Shown here piece by piece: positions 16,003 to 23,297 of a stretch of 32,123 nucleotides of DNA. Under the pieces are notes generated by a model. That model was not told the DNA's origin. It made no database searches and was given only the letters and a program-made list of their open reading frames with translations. A program made the translations under genes and the position numbers. The number at the start of each line of letters is the position of its first letter. Position 1 is the first letter of the stretch. The DNA comes from a virus: positions 1-32,123 of IMG/VR virus record IMGVR_UViG_3300043418_000119. The stretch is one strand, 5' to 3'.

Positions 16003-16811
16003 TGCCTTTGTTGTCTACGTTTGCTGGTGCTTCTGTGAAGGGTTACAACCCTGGGCAGGGTAGGTCTACTGTTTCTGGTGGAACCCTGACTTCTGATGCG
16101 ACTTATTATTACCGCACGTTCACTGGTAATGGCACTTTGACTATCACTAACGCAGCACTTGCTGTTGATTACATTGTTGTTGCTGGTGGTGGTGGTGGTG
16201 TTTCCGTGCCTGGTGGTGGTGCTGGTGCTGGTGGTTTTCTTGCAGCATCCGCCGTTCTTCAACCAGCTGCCTTAAGCATTGTTATTGGTGCTGGTGGTGC
16301 AGGTGCTTCAGGATTTAGCGCAACCGGTTCTGTTGGTTCAACATCATCATTTAATGGCACTGCCCCAACTGGTGGCGGTGGCGGTGCAGGTGCTAACGTA
16401 GCTGTCGGTTCCAATGGTGGTTCTGGTGGTGGTATTAATGGTCAAAATGGAACAACAGTTGGTACGGGTATTGCCGGTCAAGGTTCCAATGGTGCCAAGG
16501 GTGCTACTGGTCAAAACATCGGTGGCGGTGGTGGTGGTGCAGGTAGCGTAGGCGCATCAGGTAGCGGATCTACCGGCGGTAATGGTGGCGCAGGTAATAC
16601 TTCTTATTCCGCTTGGGCTACTGCGACTTCCACTGGTGTGAGTGGTGCTTATGCTGGTGGTGGTGGCGGTGGCGGTTCACCATTTGGAAGTGCTACCGGC
16701 GGTGGTGGTTCTAATTCTGCTGGTACAGCTAACACTGGTGGTGGTGGTTCGGGAACCAATGCTGGTGGTTCGGGTATTGTGATTGTTCGTTACTTGAAGT
16801 CGGCGGTATAA
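16002..16811 (+). CDS. Glycine-rich adhesin-like protein 3
   Basis: 269 aa. The N-terminal region has GTLTSDATYYYRTFTGNGTL followed by VDYIVVAGGGG, then a glycine-rich body and the typical ending GGSGIVIVRY. It belongs to the same broad glycine-rich class as 1609 and 2484 but has a distinct N-terminus, so it probably docks to another tail part. Receptor recognition through a polyglycine-II-like sandwich is inferred from T4-like gp38. Confidence 0.75.
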   Translation: MPLLSTFAGASVKGYNPGQGRSTVSGGTLTSDATYYYRTFTGNGTLTITNAALAVDYIVVAGGGGGVSVPGGGAGAGGFLAASAVLQPAALSIVIGAGGAGASGFSATGSVGSTSSFNGTAPTGGGGGAGANVAVGSNGGSGGGINGQNGTTVGTGIAGQGSNGAKGATGQNIGGGGGGAGSVGASGSGSTGGNGGAGNTSYSAWATATSTGVSGAYAGGGGGGGSPFGSATGGGGSNSAGTANTGGGGSGTNAGGSGIVIVRYLKSAV

Positions 16812-16812
16812 C

Positions 16813-17028
16813 ATGGCGCATTGGGCAGAACTAGACAAAAACAACATTGTGTTGCGTGTGACCGTTGGTGATAACAATGACCCTGACGAGGGTTACCAAT
16901 GGTTGCTTGATAACCTTGGTGGGCGTTGGGTAAAGACTTCGTACAACGCAACTATTCGTGGCAAGTTTGCGGCTATCGGTGACACCTATGACGAAACCCT
17001 TGACGTGTTCGTTACACCGACCGAGTAA
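16813..17028 (+). CDS. Small adhesin-associated protein (71 aa)
   Basis: Reads MAHWAELDKNNIVLRV at its start and has GRWVKTSYNATIRGKFAAIGDTYDETLDVFV. It is clearly of a small protein family common in aquatic phages, normally ending in a Pro/Trp-rich tail that is missing here. It directly follows a glycine-rich adhesin, as does the 60-aa protein at 3598. Function unknown; probably a virion tip accessory. Confidence 0.78.
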   Translation: MAHWAELDKNNIVLRVTVGDNNDPDEGYQWLLDNLGGRWVKTSYNATIRGKFAAIGDTYDETLDVFVTPTE

Positions 17029-17077
17029 ACTTGATTTATCGCCTACGCAACGATTACTAACTTTTTAAGGTGTTGCG

Positions 17078-17329
17078 GTGTCTGACGAACTAACCCCTAA
17101 ATGGGGTGTTGAAATCCTTGTAGCGATTGAACGCTTATCTGCGCGTATCGAAGCGAACGATGAACGTCACACCGCGTCAGCTACATGGGCTGAACGCAAC
17201 ATCCTTGACCACGAAAAGCGTATGCGTTCTTTGGAACAGTTTAAGTGGAAGATTATGGGTGGGGCGGCCGTAATCGGTTTCCTCACATCGTTTGTTGGTT
17301 CGATTATTGCGAAAATGATTTCAGCATGA
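17078..17329 (+). CDS. Coiled-coil membrane protein, XhlA-like lysis accessory
   Basis: 83 aa, GTG start with AAGG eight bases upstream. Residues 10-55 are a charged helix (coiled coil), and residues of about 58-80 (IMGGAAVIGFLTSFVGSIIA) form one TM segment at the C-terminus. This plan matches XhlA-type or similar phage lysis accessory proteins. Its stop overlaps the endolysin start (ATGA), supporting a lysis role. Confidence 0.68.
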   Translation: MSDELTPKWGVEILVAIERLSARIEANDERHTASATWAERNILDHEKRMRSLEQFKWKIMGGAAVIGFLTSFVGSIIAKMISA

Positions 17330-17778
17330 CTTACATTGACCCGTTCCCTGGCACCCGCGGTGACGCACTCGGCAACCTTGCCCCATACCGGAACGGTCAC
17401 CCGCACCGTGGATCCGATTGGCATCCAGCAGAGTTATCTGTAATCCCTGCTATCACTTCGGGAAAGATTGCCAAAATCTTTTGGTCGGATGTTTTGGGCA
17501 ACTGTGTTGTTCAAGCAACTGATGATGGAATGTACATTTTGTACGCTCACCTGGCACAGAAACCAAAGTCTTTGAAAAAGGGTTCTGTGGTCGCAGCTCA
17601 TTCACCGATTGGTCGTGTGGGTGGTGGGGCTAAAACACCGTCAGGTTCAGCTTCGACCGGCGCACATTTGCATGTTGCAATGTGTCACCAGGCTGCTGGT
17701 GTTGACGTTCACCTAATCCCGTTCAGCCAACTTGTTGATCCGTTCAAGTGGATTGATAAAAAAGGAGCCACCAAATGA
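17326..17778 (+). CDS. Endolysin, M23-family zinc endopeptidase
   Basis: 150 aa from an ATG overlapping the previous stop. The M23 (LytM-type) metal ligands are visible: H27 and D31 in HRGSD and the HLH pair H114-x-H116 in GAHLHV, with the supporting YAHL (H75). It should cleave peptide cross-bridges in host peptidoglycan at the end of infection. It is a bare catalytic domain with no recognisable cell-wall-binding module and no signal peptide, so export depends on the neighbouring holin. Confidence 0.88.
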   Translation: MTYIDPFPGTRGDALGNLAPYRNGHPHRGSDWHPAELSVIPAITSGKIAKIFWSDVLGNCVVQATDDGMYILYAHLAQKPKSLKKGSVVAAHSPIGRVGGGAKTPSGSASTGAHLHVAMCHQAAGVDVHLIPFSQLVDPFKWIDKKGATK

Positions 17779-17945
17779 AGGCACAAACTCGCAAAAACAT
17801 TTACACCATCGCAGCAGCGGTTGTTCCAATGCTAGTTGCTATGGGTTACCTGACTGATGCTATGGGTCAAGCCATTATCGGCATTATTACTGCGGCAATG
17901 ACTGTTGGTGTTTCGCTTCTAGCTCGCCGTCATGTTGGGAAATAA
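17775..17945 (+). CDS. Holin, two transmembrane segments (56 aa)
   Basis: The start overlaps the endolysin stop (ATGA) and AAAGGAG lies upstream. After a basic MKAQTRKN start come two hydrophobic segments (about residues 10-25 and 33-50) and a basic end LARRHVGK. Size, topology and place after the endolysin match small actinophage holins. The last 59 bases overlap the convergent whiB gene. Confidence 0.8.
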   Translation: MKAQTRKNIYTIAAAVVPMLVAMGYLTDAMGQAIIGIITAAMTVGVSLLARRHVGK

Positions 17946-18225
17946 GACGCTTCAACTGCCGTCTTTCTTCTGGTGTTAGTCCACCATAGATTCCGTATGC
18001 TTCATCGGCTTTGATGCCATAGTTCGCGCACTCGGTGTTGAGTGGGCATCGGCGGCAAATCGTTTTCGCTAACTCTATTTCTTGCCTATCCATCAACATT
18101 TTGTTGTTTTCAGGAAAAAACACATCCGGTACTTGTTCGCACTCCACGCCACCATTTTCAATGATTGCTTTTACAAGTGTTTTGTAAGCTCGTGTGGCTT
18201 CTGAGGAATGTCGTAGGTGTGTCAT
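17887..18225 (-). CDS. WhiB-like iron-sulfur transcription regulator
   Basis: 112 aa on the minus strand, the only gene there. Four cysteines (C29, C57, C60, C66; C-x27-C-x2-C-x5-C) would bind a [4Fe-4S] cluster. GIYGG followed by LTPEERR is the family signature, with Tyr in place of the usual Trp. The basic end (RRQLKR) suits DNA contact. ATG 18225 is preferred; an upstream in-frame ATG (18273) lies inside the divergent gene. WhiB proteins act with the host primary sigma factor region 4. Phage copies (e.g. in mycobacteriophage TM4) alter host transcription and superinfection. It probably controls phage gene timing here. Confidence 0.9.
   Translation of the reverse strand: MTHLRHSSEATRAYKTLVKAIIENGGVECEQVPDVFFPENNKMLMDRQEIELAKTICRRCPLNTECANYGIKADEAYGIYGGLTPEERRQLKRLISQHDGELEAKHQQSLPQ
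17944..17971 (+). terminator. Possible weak terminator of the late operon
   Basis: AAGACG (17944-17949) pairs with CGTCTT (17960-17965) over a 10-nt loop, followed by TCTTCT. It starts within the holin stop codon and lies inside the convergent whiB coding end. The stem is short, so this is tentative. Confidence 0.35.
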
Positions 18226-18226
18226 A

Positions 18227-18241
18227 AAGTAAACCTTACTT
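18227..18241. promoter_or_regulatory. Candidate operator between whiB and the early operon
   Basis: A perfect inverted repeat AAGTAA-ACC-TTACTT fills half of the 30-bp gap between the divergent start codons of whiB (18225) and the exonuclease gene (18256). It could bind a dimeric regulator or WhiB itself. Its occurrence by chance cannot be excluded. Confidence 0.4.
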
Positions 18242-18255
18242 AGAAAGGTTGAAGT

Positions 18256-19131
18256 ATGGCAACTATTGGGCATGAAACACCAGCGTTTGAATCTGCGGTG
18301 TTGTTGGGTGATTTTGTGAATGGGTCACCGGAGTGGCATCAGGCGCGCCAGGGTTCGTTGGGTGGGTCGCAGGTTGGTGCGGCTTTGGGTTTGAATCCGT
18401 GGGAATCTGCGTTTACTTTGTGGTTGAAGTTGACGGGTCAGATTGAATCGAGCATTACTCCGTCTATGAGTATGCGTTTGGGTACGAAGTTGGAAACACC
18501 TATTTTGGAAGTGTTTGCTGAGGAACATCCTGAACTGCGTGTGTTTACTACTGGCACTTATGAACATTATGCGGATCCATGGAAGCACGCTAACTTAGAT
18601 GGTTTGTTCGAGGGTGAACATGGTTTGGGTGTTGTCGAAGTCAAATACTCAGCTGACTTTTGGACTGAAGTGCCTAAGCATTATGAGTACCAGGTGCGCT
18701 GGTATATGCACATTCTTGGTTTGAAACGTGGTGTGATTGTTGCGTTGTGTGGTTCGTCGTATAAAGAGTTTTGGTTGGAGTATGACGAGTTCATTGAGGC
18801 CGCCATGTTGGAACGGTTGACAGAGTTCTGGGGATGTGTTTTATCACATCAGCAACCTGAGTGGGATGGGTCGGAATCCACTTACCAAAGTGTGCGTCAA
18901 CTAAACAAAGACATTGTTGATAACGATGTTGAACTGGGTTCATTGGGTTCGGCGTTGCTGGAGATGAATACCGCGCTCGCTGATGCCAAATACGATTACA
19001 ACTTCTACGCCAGCCAGGTTTTGGATTTGATGGGTGATGCAAAGAATGGGTTGCTGAATGGTCAGCGAATCTGTTACCGTCAAAACAGTAGTACCGGTAC
19101 ACCGTTTCTAAAGATTGTGAAAGGAAAGTAA
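18256..19131 (+). CDS. YqaJ/lambda-type recombination exonuclease
   Basis: 291 aa with GAAAGG upstream. It has the YqaJ-type PD-(D/E)XK nuclease motifs: GSLGGSQVGAALGLNPW near residue 35, ANLDGLF (D115), VEVKY (E128, K130) and YEYQVRWYM (Q146). Such enzymes degrade one strand of double-stranded ends for recombination by single-strand annealing. It heads the early operon, with a putative annealing protein two genes downstream. Confidence 0.88.
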   Translation: MATIGHETPAFESAVLLGDFVNGSPEWHQARQGSLGGSQVGAALGLNPWESAFTLWLKLTGQIESSITPSMSMRLGTKLETPILEVFAEEHPELRVFTTGTYEHYADPWKHANLDGLFEGEHGLGVVEVKYSADFWTEVPKHYEYQVRWYMHILGLKRGVIVALCGSSYKEFWLEYDEFIEAAMLERLTEFWGCVLSHQQPEWDGSESTYQSVRQLNKDIVDNDVELGSLGSALLEMNTALADAKYDYNFYASQVLDLMGDAKNGLLNGQRICYRQNSSTGTPFLKIVKGK

Positions 19132-19326
19132 ATGTTGATTGTTATTGGTTTGTTGGGGGCTGGTCTAGCGTTTGCGCTGGTGCGGTTATTTTGGTTAGAT
19201 CGTCAGTTTCAAAAGTTGGCGGCGACCGTTATTGAGCAGGGTGCTTTGGTCAACAAGCTGACCGACCTTATGGTTCAGTCTGGCGAGATTTTGTTGACTG
19301 TTGTGAAGCGTGATAACAATGGCTAA
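19132..19326 (+). CDS. Small membrane-anchored protein (64 aa)
   Basis: Starts right after the exonuclease stop with AAAGGAAAG upstream. Residues 2-22 form one TM segment and the rest is a helical, coiled-coil-like cytoplasmic part. It overlaps the next gene by 8 bases. No family recognised; it could tether something to the membrane or act on host envelope processes. Confidence 0.65.
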   Translation: MLIVIGLLGAGLAFALVRLFWLDRQFQKLAATVIEQGALVNKLTDLMVQSGEILLTVVKRDNNG

Positions 19327-19870
19327 CTTCAACCTGGCTGATTACGAAACCGTTGAGGAACGCATCAAGCGTTTCTATGTTGACCACCCAAACGGCCGCA
19401 TCATCACCAAAAACTTGACTACGTTGCAAGACCGTCAAGTATTGACTTGGGTTGTTCGCGCCCAGGTATGGATTCCTAACCCGATTGAATCTGAGGGTTG
19501 GCATGAAGATTATGTTCTCAAAGCTTCCGGTCATGCTTTTGAGGTTGATGGATCTGGTGGGGCTAATAAGACTTCTGCTTTGGAGAACGCTGAAACTTCC
19601 GCTATTGGTCGTGCTTTGGCTAACGCAGGGTATTCCGGTAACAAGCGTGCCAGCCGTGAGGAAATGGCTAAGGTGGAACGCAACCAAACCCCAACCGCAC
19701 CACTAACCAACTTGTTTGGTCAGGCAGACGCTCTAGTGGTTGCGGGTGACCTTGACGGGTTGCGGGCGTTGTATACTAAGGCTGAACGCGGTGGGGCTTC
19801 CACGGCCATCCTGAAGGGTATTAAAGAACGTGCAGATGGACTTAAGCAGCCACAGGATCCTGCAAGCTAG
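19319..19870 (+). CDS. Putative single-strand annealing recombinase-like protein
   Basis: 183 aa from ATG 19319 (the GTG at 19310 is an alternative). The segment ENAETSAIGRALANAGYSG followed by ASREEM is a conserved block of phage proteins encoded beside recombination exonucleases. The alpha/beta part before it carries VLTWVVRAQVWI. Next to a YqaJ nuclease and before an SSB and a RusA resolvase, an annealing or recombination-mediator role is likely. The exact family was not determinable by eye. Confidence 0.62.
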   Translation: MANFNLADYETVEERIKRFYVDHPNGRIITKNLTTLQDRQVLTWVVRAQVWIPNPIESEGWHEDYVLKASGHAFEVDGSGGANKTSALENAETSAIGRALANAGYSGNKRASREEMAKVERNQTPTAPLTNLFGQADALVVAGDLDGLRALYTKAERGGASTAILKGIKERADGLKQPQDPAS

Positions 19871-20042
19871 TTGTTTGGAGTTGCAGGAAGCGTACTATCA
19901 GGCAATGGCTTCCAGGCAACGGGTTACAGCTAATGGTTTGGATGTGTTGTTGAAGGAACGTTTGGAAAGGTTGCACAATGGAAGATTTTACGCCAACCCA
20001 GGTGATTCAGGAATTGACCCGAATAAGGGAAGAAGCAGCTAA
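19830..20042 (+). CDS. Small helical ORF filling the gap after the annealing protein
   Basis: Up to 70 aa (ATG 19830 or 19836; TTG 19875 would avoid most overlap). It has an amphipathic helical stretch LELQEAYYQAMAS and LLKERLERLHNG with codon use like its neighbours. It bridges an otherwise empty 107-bp gap but overlaps the next gene by 65 bases, and no good ribosome site is seen. Real but uncertain. Confidence 0.4.
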   Translation: MQMDLSSHRILQASCLELQEAYYQAMASRQRVTANGLDVLLKERLERLHNGRFYANPGDSGIDPNKGRSS

Positions 20043-20316
20043 AGGTGCCGATGCTTTATTTCGGGCTGAGGAAAAACTTGCTCAGGCAGAGTATGCATAC
20101 GAGTTAGCGTTGCAGAAGGCTTTTCTTGCCGCGCAGGGAACAGTTGCCGACCGAACCGCAATAAGCCGTCTAGCGGCTTCTGAAGCCCGTTTAGCGGGTG
20201 ATTTGGCTAAGGCGGAGTTGAATCGGGTGAAGACTAAACTGAAACAACTTGAGTTGGCTCAAATGTCAACCCAAACTGTTGCTAAACAAGTCGAGTTAGG
20301 ATACAAGTTTGCCTGA
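19978..20316 (+). CDS. Coiled-coil phage protein (112 aa, hypothetical)
   Basis: Almost entirely helical and charged. YELALQKAFLAAQGTVADRTA followed by an Ala/Glu-rich helix is a pattern shared by small proteins in recombination modules of many actinophages. GGAAAGG lies upstream. It may be an accessory to the exonuclease/annealing system. Function unknown. Confidence 0.75.
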   Translation: MEDFTPTQVIQELTRIREEAAKGADALFRAEEKLAQAEYAYELALQKAFLAAQGTVADRTAISRLAASEARLAGDLAKAELNRVKTKLKQLELAQMSTQTVAKQVELGYKFA

Positions 20317-20515
20317 TGCAGTGAATAACCCGAAGCATTACACCCAGTTTCCTGTTGAGGTGATTGAGATCACTGAGTGTTTGAATTTTAATTTGGGGAA
20401 CGTGGTGAAGTATGTTTGCCGGTCGGACTTCAAGGGCTTCAGGTTGCAGGATTTGAAGAAAGCTCGCTGGTATTTGGAACGTGAGATTGCCAGGGTTGAA
20501 CGTGAATCAAACTGA
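20309..20515 (+). CDS. DUF3310 family protein
   Basis: 68 aa from TTG 20309 (GTG 20321 possible). PKHYTQFPVEVIEITECLNFNLGNVVKYVCR and DLKKARWYLEREI closely follow the DUF3310 pattern, a small protein common in phage early regions. It has been annotated as nucleotide-kinase-like, but its biochemical role is not settled. Overlaps the genes on both sides. Confidence 0.82.
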   Translation: MPDAVNNPKHYTQFPVEVIEITECLNFNLGNVVKYVCRSDFKGFRLQDLKKARWYLEREIARVERESN

Positions 20516-20837
20516 GTTCCGAAAGTATCTGCGTCGCGATAACGGCCGTTGCTGGCATTGCGGGTTAGACGATGACACTTTGGTTCCTCAACACCGTGTA
20601 AGCCGTGGCATGGGCGGTTCAAAGACCCGTGACCAACCAGCAAACATTATTGTGTTGTGTTCAGCGTTCAATGGGTTGATTGAATCGGATGCTGAAGCTG
20701 CACGCCTGGCACGTTCTAAGGGTTGGAAACTGGATTCTTGGTTGGATCCTGAGTTCGAACCGGTGTTTGATGCGTCAGTGCAGGATTGGTTTTTGTTGGA
20801 TGATAAGTTCGGTAAGGCTTTGTTGTATCCGTGGTAA
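20502..20837 (+). CDS. HNH-endonuclease-like zinc protein
   Basis: 111 aa, GTG 20502 chosen because it gives the typical N-terminus just before CWHCG; the alternative 20481 lies in a deeper overlap. CWHC and HRVSRGMGGS followed by NIIVLC..FN form an HNH-type zinc-supported nuclease core. The acidic and aromatic C-terminal part is unusual. The role in DNA metabolism or host DNA breakdown is unknown. Confidence 0.72.
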   Translation: MNQTEFRKYLRRDNGRCWHCGLDDDTLVPQHRVSRGMGGSKTRDQPANIIVLCSAFNGLIESDAEAARLARSKGWKLDSWLDPEFEPVFDASVQDWFLLDDKFGKALLYPW

Positions 20838-20845
20838 AATTAGAA

Positions 20846-20945
20846 GAGAGGCAAGCCCCGTATAGAACTTGCCCCTCAAACCGATAATCAACCTATCGGC
20901 ATTACTCATTTTAGGGTATCTGCCGAGGAATAGGCAGTAATGAGT
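20846..20945 (+). promoter_or_regulatory. Structured leader of the replication gene (three hairpins, start codon in a stem)
   Basis: The 102-bp gap before the 20940 gene folds into three successive hairpins. The first pairs 20846-20855 with 20868-20877 (one mismatch). The second pairs CCGATA (20881) with TATCGG (20894). The third pairs ACTCATT (20904) with AATGAGT (20939), which contains the ATG, and encloses CTGCC/GGCAG with GAGGA in its loop. This suggests translational control of the initiator, or an origin. Structure predicted by eye only. Confidence 0.5.
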
Positions 20946-21770
20946 GTAATAAACCTGGCACGCAAAGATGAACAACCTTTCGCCCAAATCCCTAACGCGG
21001 CCATCCGTGACCCAAACATAACCCCCAATGCGTTCCGTCTACTGGCATACCTTATGAGCCACAAAGACGGTTATGAGCTGAACTATGACCAGATCGAAGC
21101 GCAGACCGGATTGGGTCGCTACGCAATAAATGAGGCTTCTAAACTTTTGGTGGCTTTGAAGTGGTTGGAAGTGAATCGCCCGAAGGTTGATGGAAAATAC
21201 GCTTGTAAACAGTGGGTTGTTTTGAATCCTTATGCGAATGAATCCACCGTGGGCGATTCCACTATGGAACGTTCCCACATGGGGCAATCAACGGACAATA
21301 TAAGAACATCAATTACTAAAGAAGAACAATTATTAAGAACTAATGCTCAAAACGAGTTCGAGCCATTGTTTGAAGATTTTTGGTTGGCGTATCCGCGCAA
21401 GGTTGGAAAAGAAGCAGCTCGTAAAGCGTTCGAGAAAGCACCGGTGGATTCGTGGCGAATCATTGAAGGTGCGAAGCGTTTGTCAGCTGACCCGTATCTG
21501 CCAGCGAAACAGTTTGTTCCGTATCCTGCTACCTGGTTGAATCGGGCTGGTTGGGATGATGAACCTTACCCGCCGCGGGAGAAAACTAAGGAAGAGATTG
21601 CGGCTGAGATTGCTGACCGGAACGCCCGTCAACGTGAACTAAGCAAACAGGCTTCTGAGGAACGGCGCAGGGAGGAAGAAGAAGCCCGGAAACGTATGGC
21701 ACCGCCACCGACATGTCAACACGGTATAAGCATCATCAAGTGCCGTAAATGCCTTCTGGGGCTAAACTGA
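20940..21770 (+). CDS. Replication initiation protein, winged-helix and DnaD-like
   Basis: 276 aa. The N-terminal part FAQIPNAAIRDPNITPNAFRLLAYLMSH and ELNYDQIEAQTGLGRYAINEASKLL is a winged helix-turn-helix of the phage replication-initiator type. The middle, FEDFWLAYPRKVGKEAARKAFEKA to PYPATWLNRAGWDDE, is a common C-terminal block of such proteins. A charged helix follows and the end CQHGISIIKCRKC could bind zinc. With no polymerase or helicase gene in the phage, this is the likely recruiter of the host replisome. Confidence 0.78.
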   Translation: MSVINLARKDEQPFAQIPNAAIRDPNITPNAFRLLAYLMSHKDGYELNYDQIEAQTGLGRYAINEASKLLVALKWLEVNRPKVDGKYACKQWVVLNPYANESTVGDSTMERSHMGQSTDNIRTSITKEEQLLRTNAQNEFEPLFEDFWLAYPRKVGKEAARKAFEKAPVDSWRIIEGAKRLSADPYLPAKQFVPYPATWLNRAGWDDEPYPPREKTKEEIAAEIADRNARQRELSKQASEERRREEEEARKRMAPPPTCQHGISIIKCRKCLLGLN

Positions 21771-21774
21771 CCGT

Positions 21775-22029
21775 GTGGAACGTATGCTGTGCCAGCAATG
21801 CGGTAGCCGTCTTGAAGATAGCCGCCGTAAAACGTTTTGCGCTTCCTGCACTATGCGACCTGCTAAACAGATTCGCTATGGCAGTGAAGTTTGTATTCCG
21901 CATCGAGGCGATTTCGATGAGGATGAAAACCCTGTTGTGGATGGGTTACCGTTCATGCCAGGTGTCAGGTCGTGCCGTCACACTGATTGTGTGAATCCGT
22001 GGCATGTTCCTGGTTACGAAAGAGAATGA
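21775..22029 (+). CDS. Zinc-ribbon/HNH-like small protein
   Basis: 84 aa from GTG 21775. Two CxxC pairs (CQQC, CASC) form a zinc ribbon, then a C-terminal CRHTDCVNPWHVPGY matches the second half of some HNH nucleases (CxNPxHL type). It could be a reduced homing-type nuclease or a DNA-binding protein. The stop is 13 bases before the SSB start. Confidence 0.62.
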   Translation: MERMLCQQCGSRLEDSRRKTFCASCTMRPAKQIRYGSEVCIPHRGDFDEDENPVVDGLPFMPGVRSCRHTDCVNPWHVPGYERE

Positions 22030-22042
22030 GAAAGGAAAGCTA

Positions 22043-22327
22043 ATGGCTTTTATCAGCGTAAAAAACGCAACAGTAACAAACATCAACAGCAAGGGTTTCA
22101 CTGTTGTTGAATCGTACGAAACCCAGTCGGGCGAAACCATGTCGAAGTATTACAAGGTTTGGTCTGATGAGCAGGTGCGTGAAGGTCAGGTAATCAACGT
22201 TTCAGGTATTTTCAGTACCCGAATCAACGAGTACGAAGGTAAGACCAGCATCGAAGTTCACATCAACAAGCCACGCATTGAAGCACCAGGCGTACCGGTT
22301 GTGAAGCAGGATGACCTTCCTTTCTAG
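22043..22327 (+). CDS. Single-stranded DNA-binding protein-like (OB fold, DDLPF tail)
   Basis: 94 aa from ATG 22043, which has GAAAGGAAAG upstream; the in-frame ATG at 22004 lies inside the previous gene. The body is a beta-rich, OB-fold-sized domain (ISVKNATVTNINSKGFTVVES ... VINVSGIF), and the last residues DDLPF match the acidic SSB tail (DDIPF type) that recruits repair and replication partners. It lies between the initiator and RusA, as expected for replication and recombination. Confidence 0.75.
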   Translation: MAFISVKNATVTNINSKGFTVVESYETQSGETMSKYYKVWSDEQVREGQVINVSGIFSTRINEYEGKTSIEVHINKPRIEAPGVPVVKQDDLPF

Positions 22328-22730
22328 CTTTCAGTTGTTCGTTGAGGGTAAACCTGTTCCTCAAGGATCTAAGAAAGCGTTCAAACGGGGTAACCAGATT
22401 GTTTTGGTTGAAGCTAACCCTGCTTTGAAGCAATGGCGTGCTGATGTTTGTTTGGCGGCGAAACTGGAACTGATGGCTCAGAACTGTGTTGAACCGTTTA
22501 CAGACGCAGTGCATGTGTCTTATACGTTCATTATTCCTAGACCTGTTTCTGTGAAAAGGTTGTGGCCTAGTGTTGCACCTGATTTGGACAAACTGATTCG
22601 GGCGGTTAATGATTCGTTGACGGATGCGCGGGTGTGGTCGGATGATTCGCTTGTTGTGTCTTTGGATGCTGTGGAACGTTACGCAGAAAACGAACCACCT
22701 GGTGTTTATTTGACGGTTACCCCGAAATGA
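22311..22730 (+). CDS. Holliday junction resolvase, RusA family
   Basis: 139 aa, overlapping the SSB end by 17 bases. GKPVPQGSKKAF at the N-terminus and PDLDKLIRAVNDSLTDARVWSDDSLV contain the RusA core with its catalytic acidic residues (PDxDK, DDS). It resolves branched DNA before packaging. It ends the early operon just before a strong terminator. Confidence 0.9.
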   Translation: MTFLSSFQLFVEGKPVPQGSKKAFKRGNQIVLVEANPALKQWRADVCLAAKLELMAQNCVEPFTDAVHVSYTFIIPRPVSVKRLWPSVAPDLDKLIRAVNDSLTDARVWSDDSLVVSLDAVERYAENEPPGVYLTVTPK

Positions 22731-22732
22731 TG

Positions 22733-22766
22733 AAAAACCCTCACTTCGGTGGGGGTTTTTCTTTAC
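22733..22766 (+). terminator. Rho-independent terminator after the early operon
   Basis: 12-bp stem (AAAAACCCTCAC at 22733-22744 with 22749-22760, one G-T pair) capped by a TTCG tetraloop and followed by CTTT. The 84 bases after it, before the next gene, contain TTGACC (22804) and GAGGAAAGGA, but no convincing -10 was found. Confidence 0.9.
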
Positions 22767-22850
22767 CCATTTGTTATGAAAAGTTTTTTCGAATGAACTT
22801 GCATTGACCTTATGTTTTGTGCAACACTTTGATGGAGGAAAGGAAACTCA

Positions 22851-23024
22851 ATGGAAACCCCAATTTATGAAAGCATGCAAGCGGTTCGCCAGGCAGCGTT
22901 GCAAGTCGGTTACAAAGCCGGTCGCGCTGAAATGCAAAAAGAAATAGTCGCTTATCTCAAGTCGCTACCAAAACCAACCAAAACAATGACCGTCGCAATT
23001 CTTGAGATTGAGGCAATGCAGTGA
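22851..23024 (+). CDS. Small helical protein (57 aa, hypothetical)
   Basis: Strong GGAGGAAAGG site upstream. It reads METPIYESMQAVRQAAL at its start and is helical and mildly charged, with no cysteines or TM. It is first in the second early operon, right after the terminator, so it may be produced early. No family recognised. Confidence 0.65.
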   Translation: METPIYESMQAVRQAALQVGYKAGRAEMQKEIVAYLKSLPKPTKTMTVAILEIEAMQ

Positions 23025-23137
23025 TCAAGGCACTAATCATTTTGGGTGTTATTGCACTCGGCACCGTTATCGGGCTAGCTGCCTTTTTCTGGTTGGCTTT
23101 CATCATCATTGCTCACGAGGATAAAAATGGACATTAA
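23021..23137 (+). CDS. Single-TM micropeptide (38 aa)
   Basis: GTG start overlapping the previous stop (GTGA). Residues 2-31 are almost wholly hydrophobic (LIILGVIALGTVIGLAAFFW), ending in HEDKNGH. A likely inner-membrane micropeptide of unknown function; it overlaps the next gene by 11 bases. Confidence 0.55.
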   Translation: MIKALIILGVIALGTVIGLAAFFWLAFIIIAHEDKNGH

Positions 23138-23297
23138 TAAAATCGGTGAACCTGTACGAAACAATTACCGCAACCAGGGCGCAAAGATTATGCGCGAACA
23201 CCTTGTTGAAGCTTTGAACAAGGATGCCATTGTTAGTTTGTTTGTTCCTGCTTGGGTGTTGGAACACATTGTTCGGATTGTTGAGGAAACTAAGTGA
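23127..23297 (+). CDS. Small hypothetical protein (56 aa)
   Basis: ATG 23127 with GAGG upstream is preferred over 23109. It is helical with a basic first half (RNNYRNQGAKIMREH) and hydrophobic second half (IVSLFVPAWVLEHIVRIV). No known family; part of an overlapping string of small genes. Confidence 0.6.
   Translation: MDINKIGEPVRNNYRNQGAKIMREHLVEALNKDAIVSLFVPAWVLEHIVRIVEETK

Noticed and set aside
22780-22850. TTGACC at 22804 as a -35 of a promoter for the 22851 operon
   Set aside because: No acceptable -10 at 16-18 bp; TATGTT at 22811 has no good -35. A promoter is likely here but cannot be placed.
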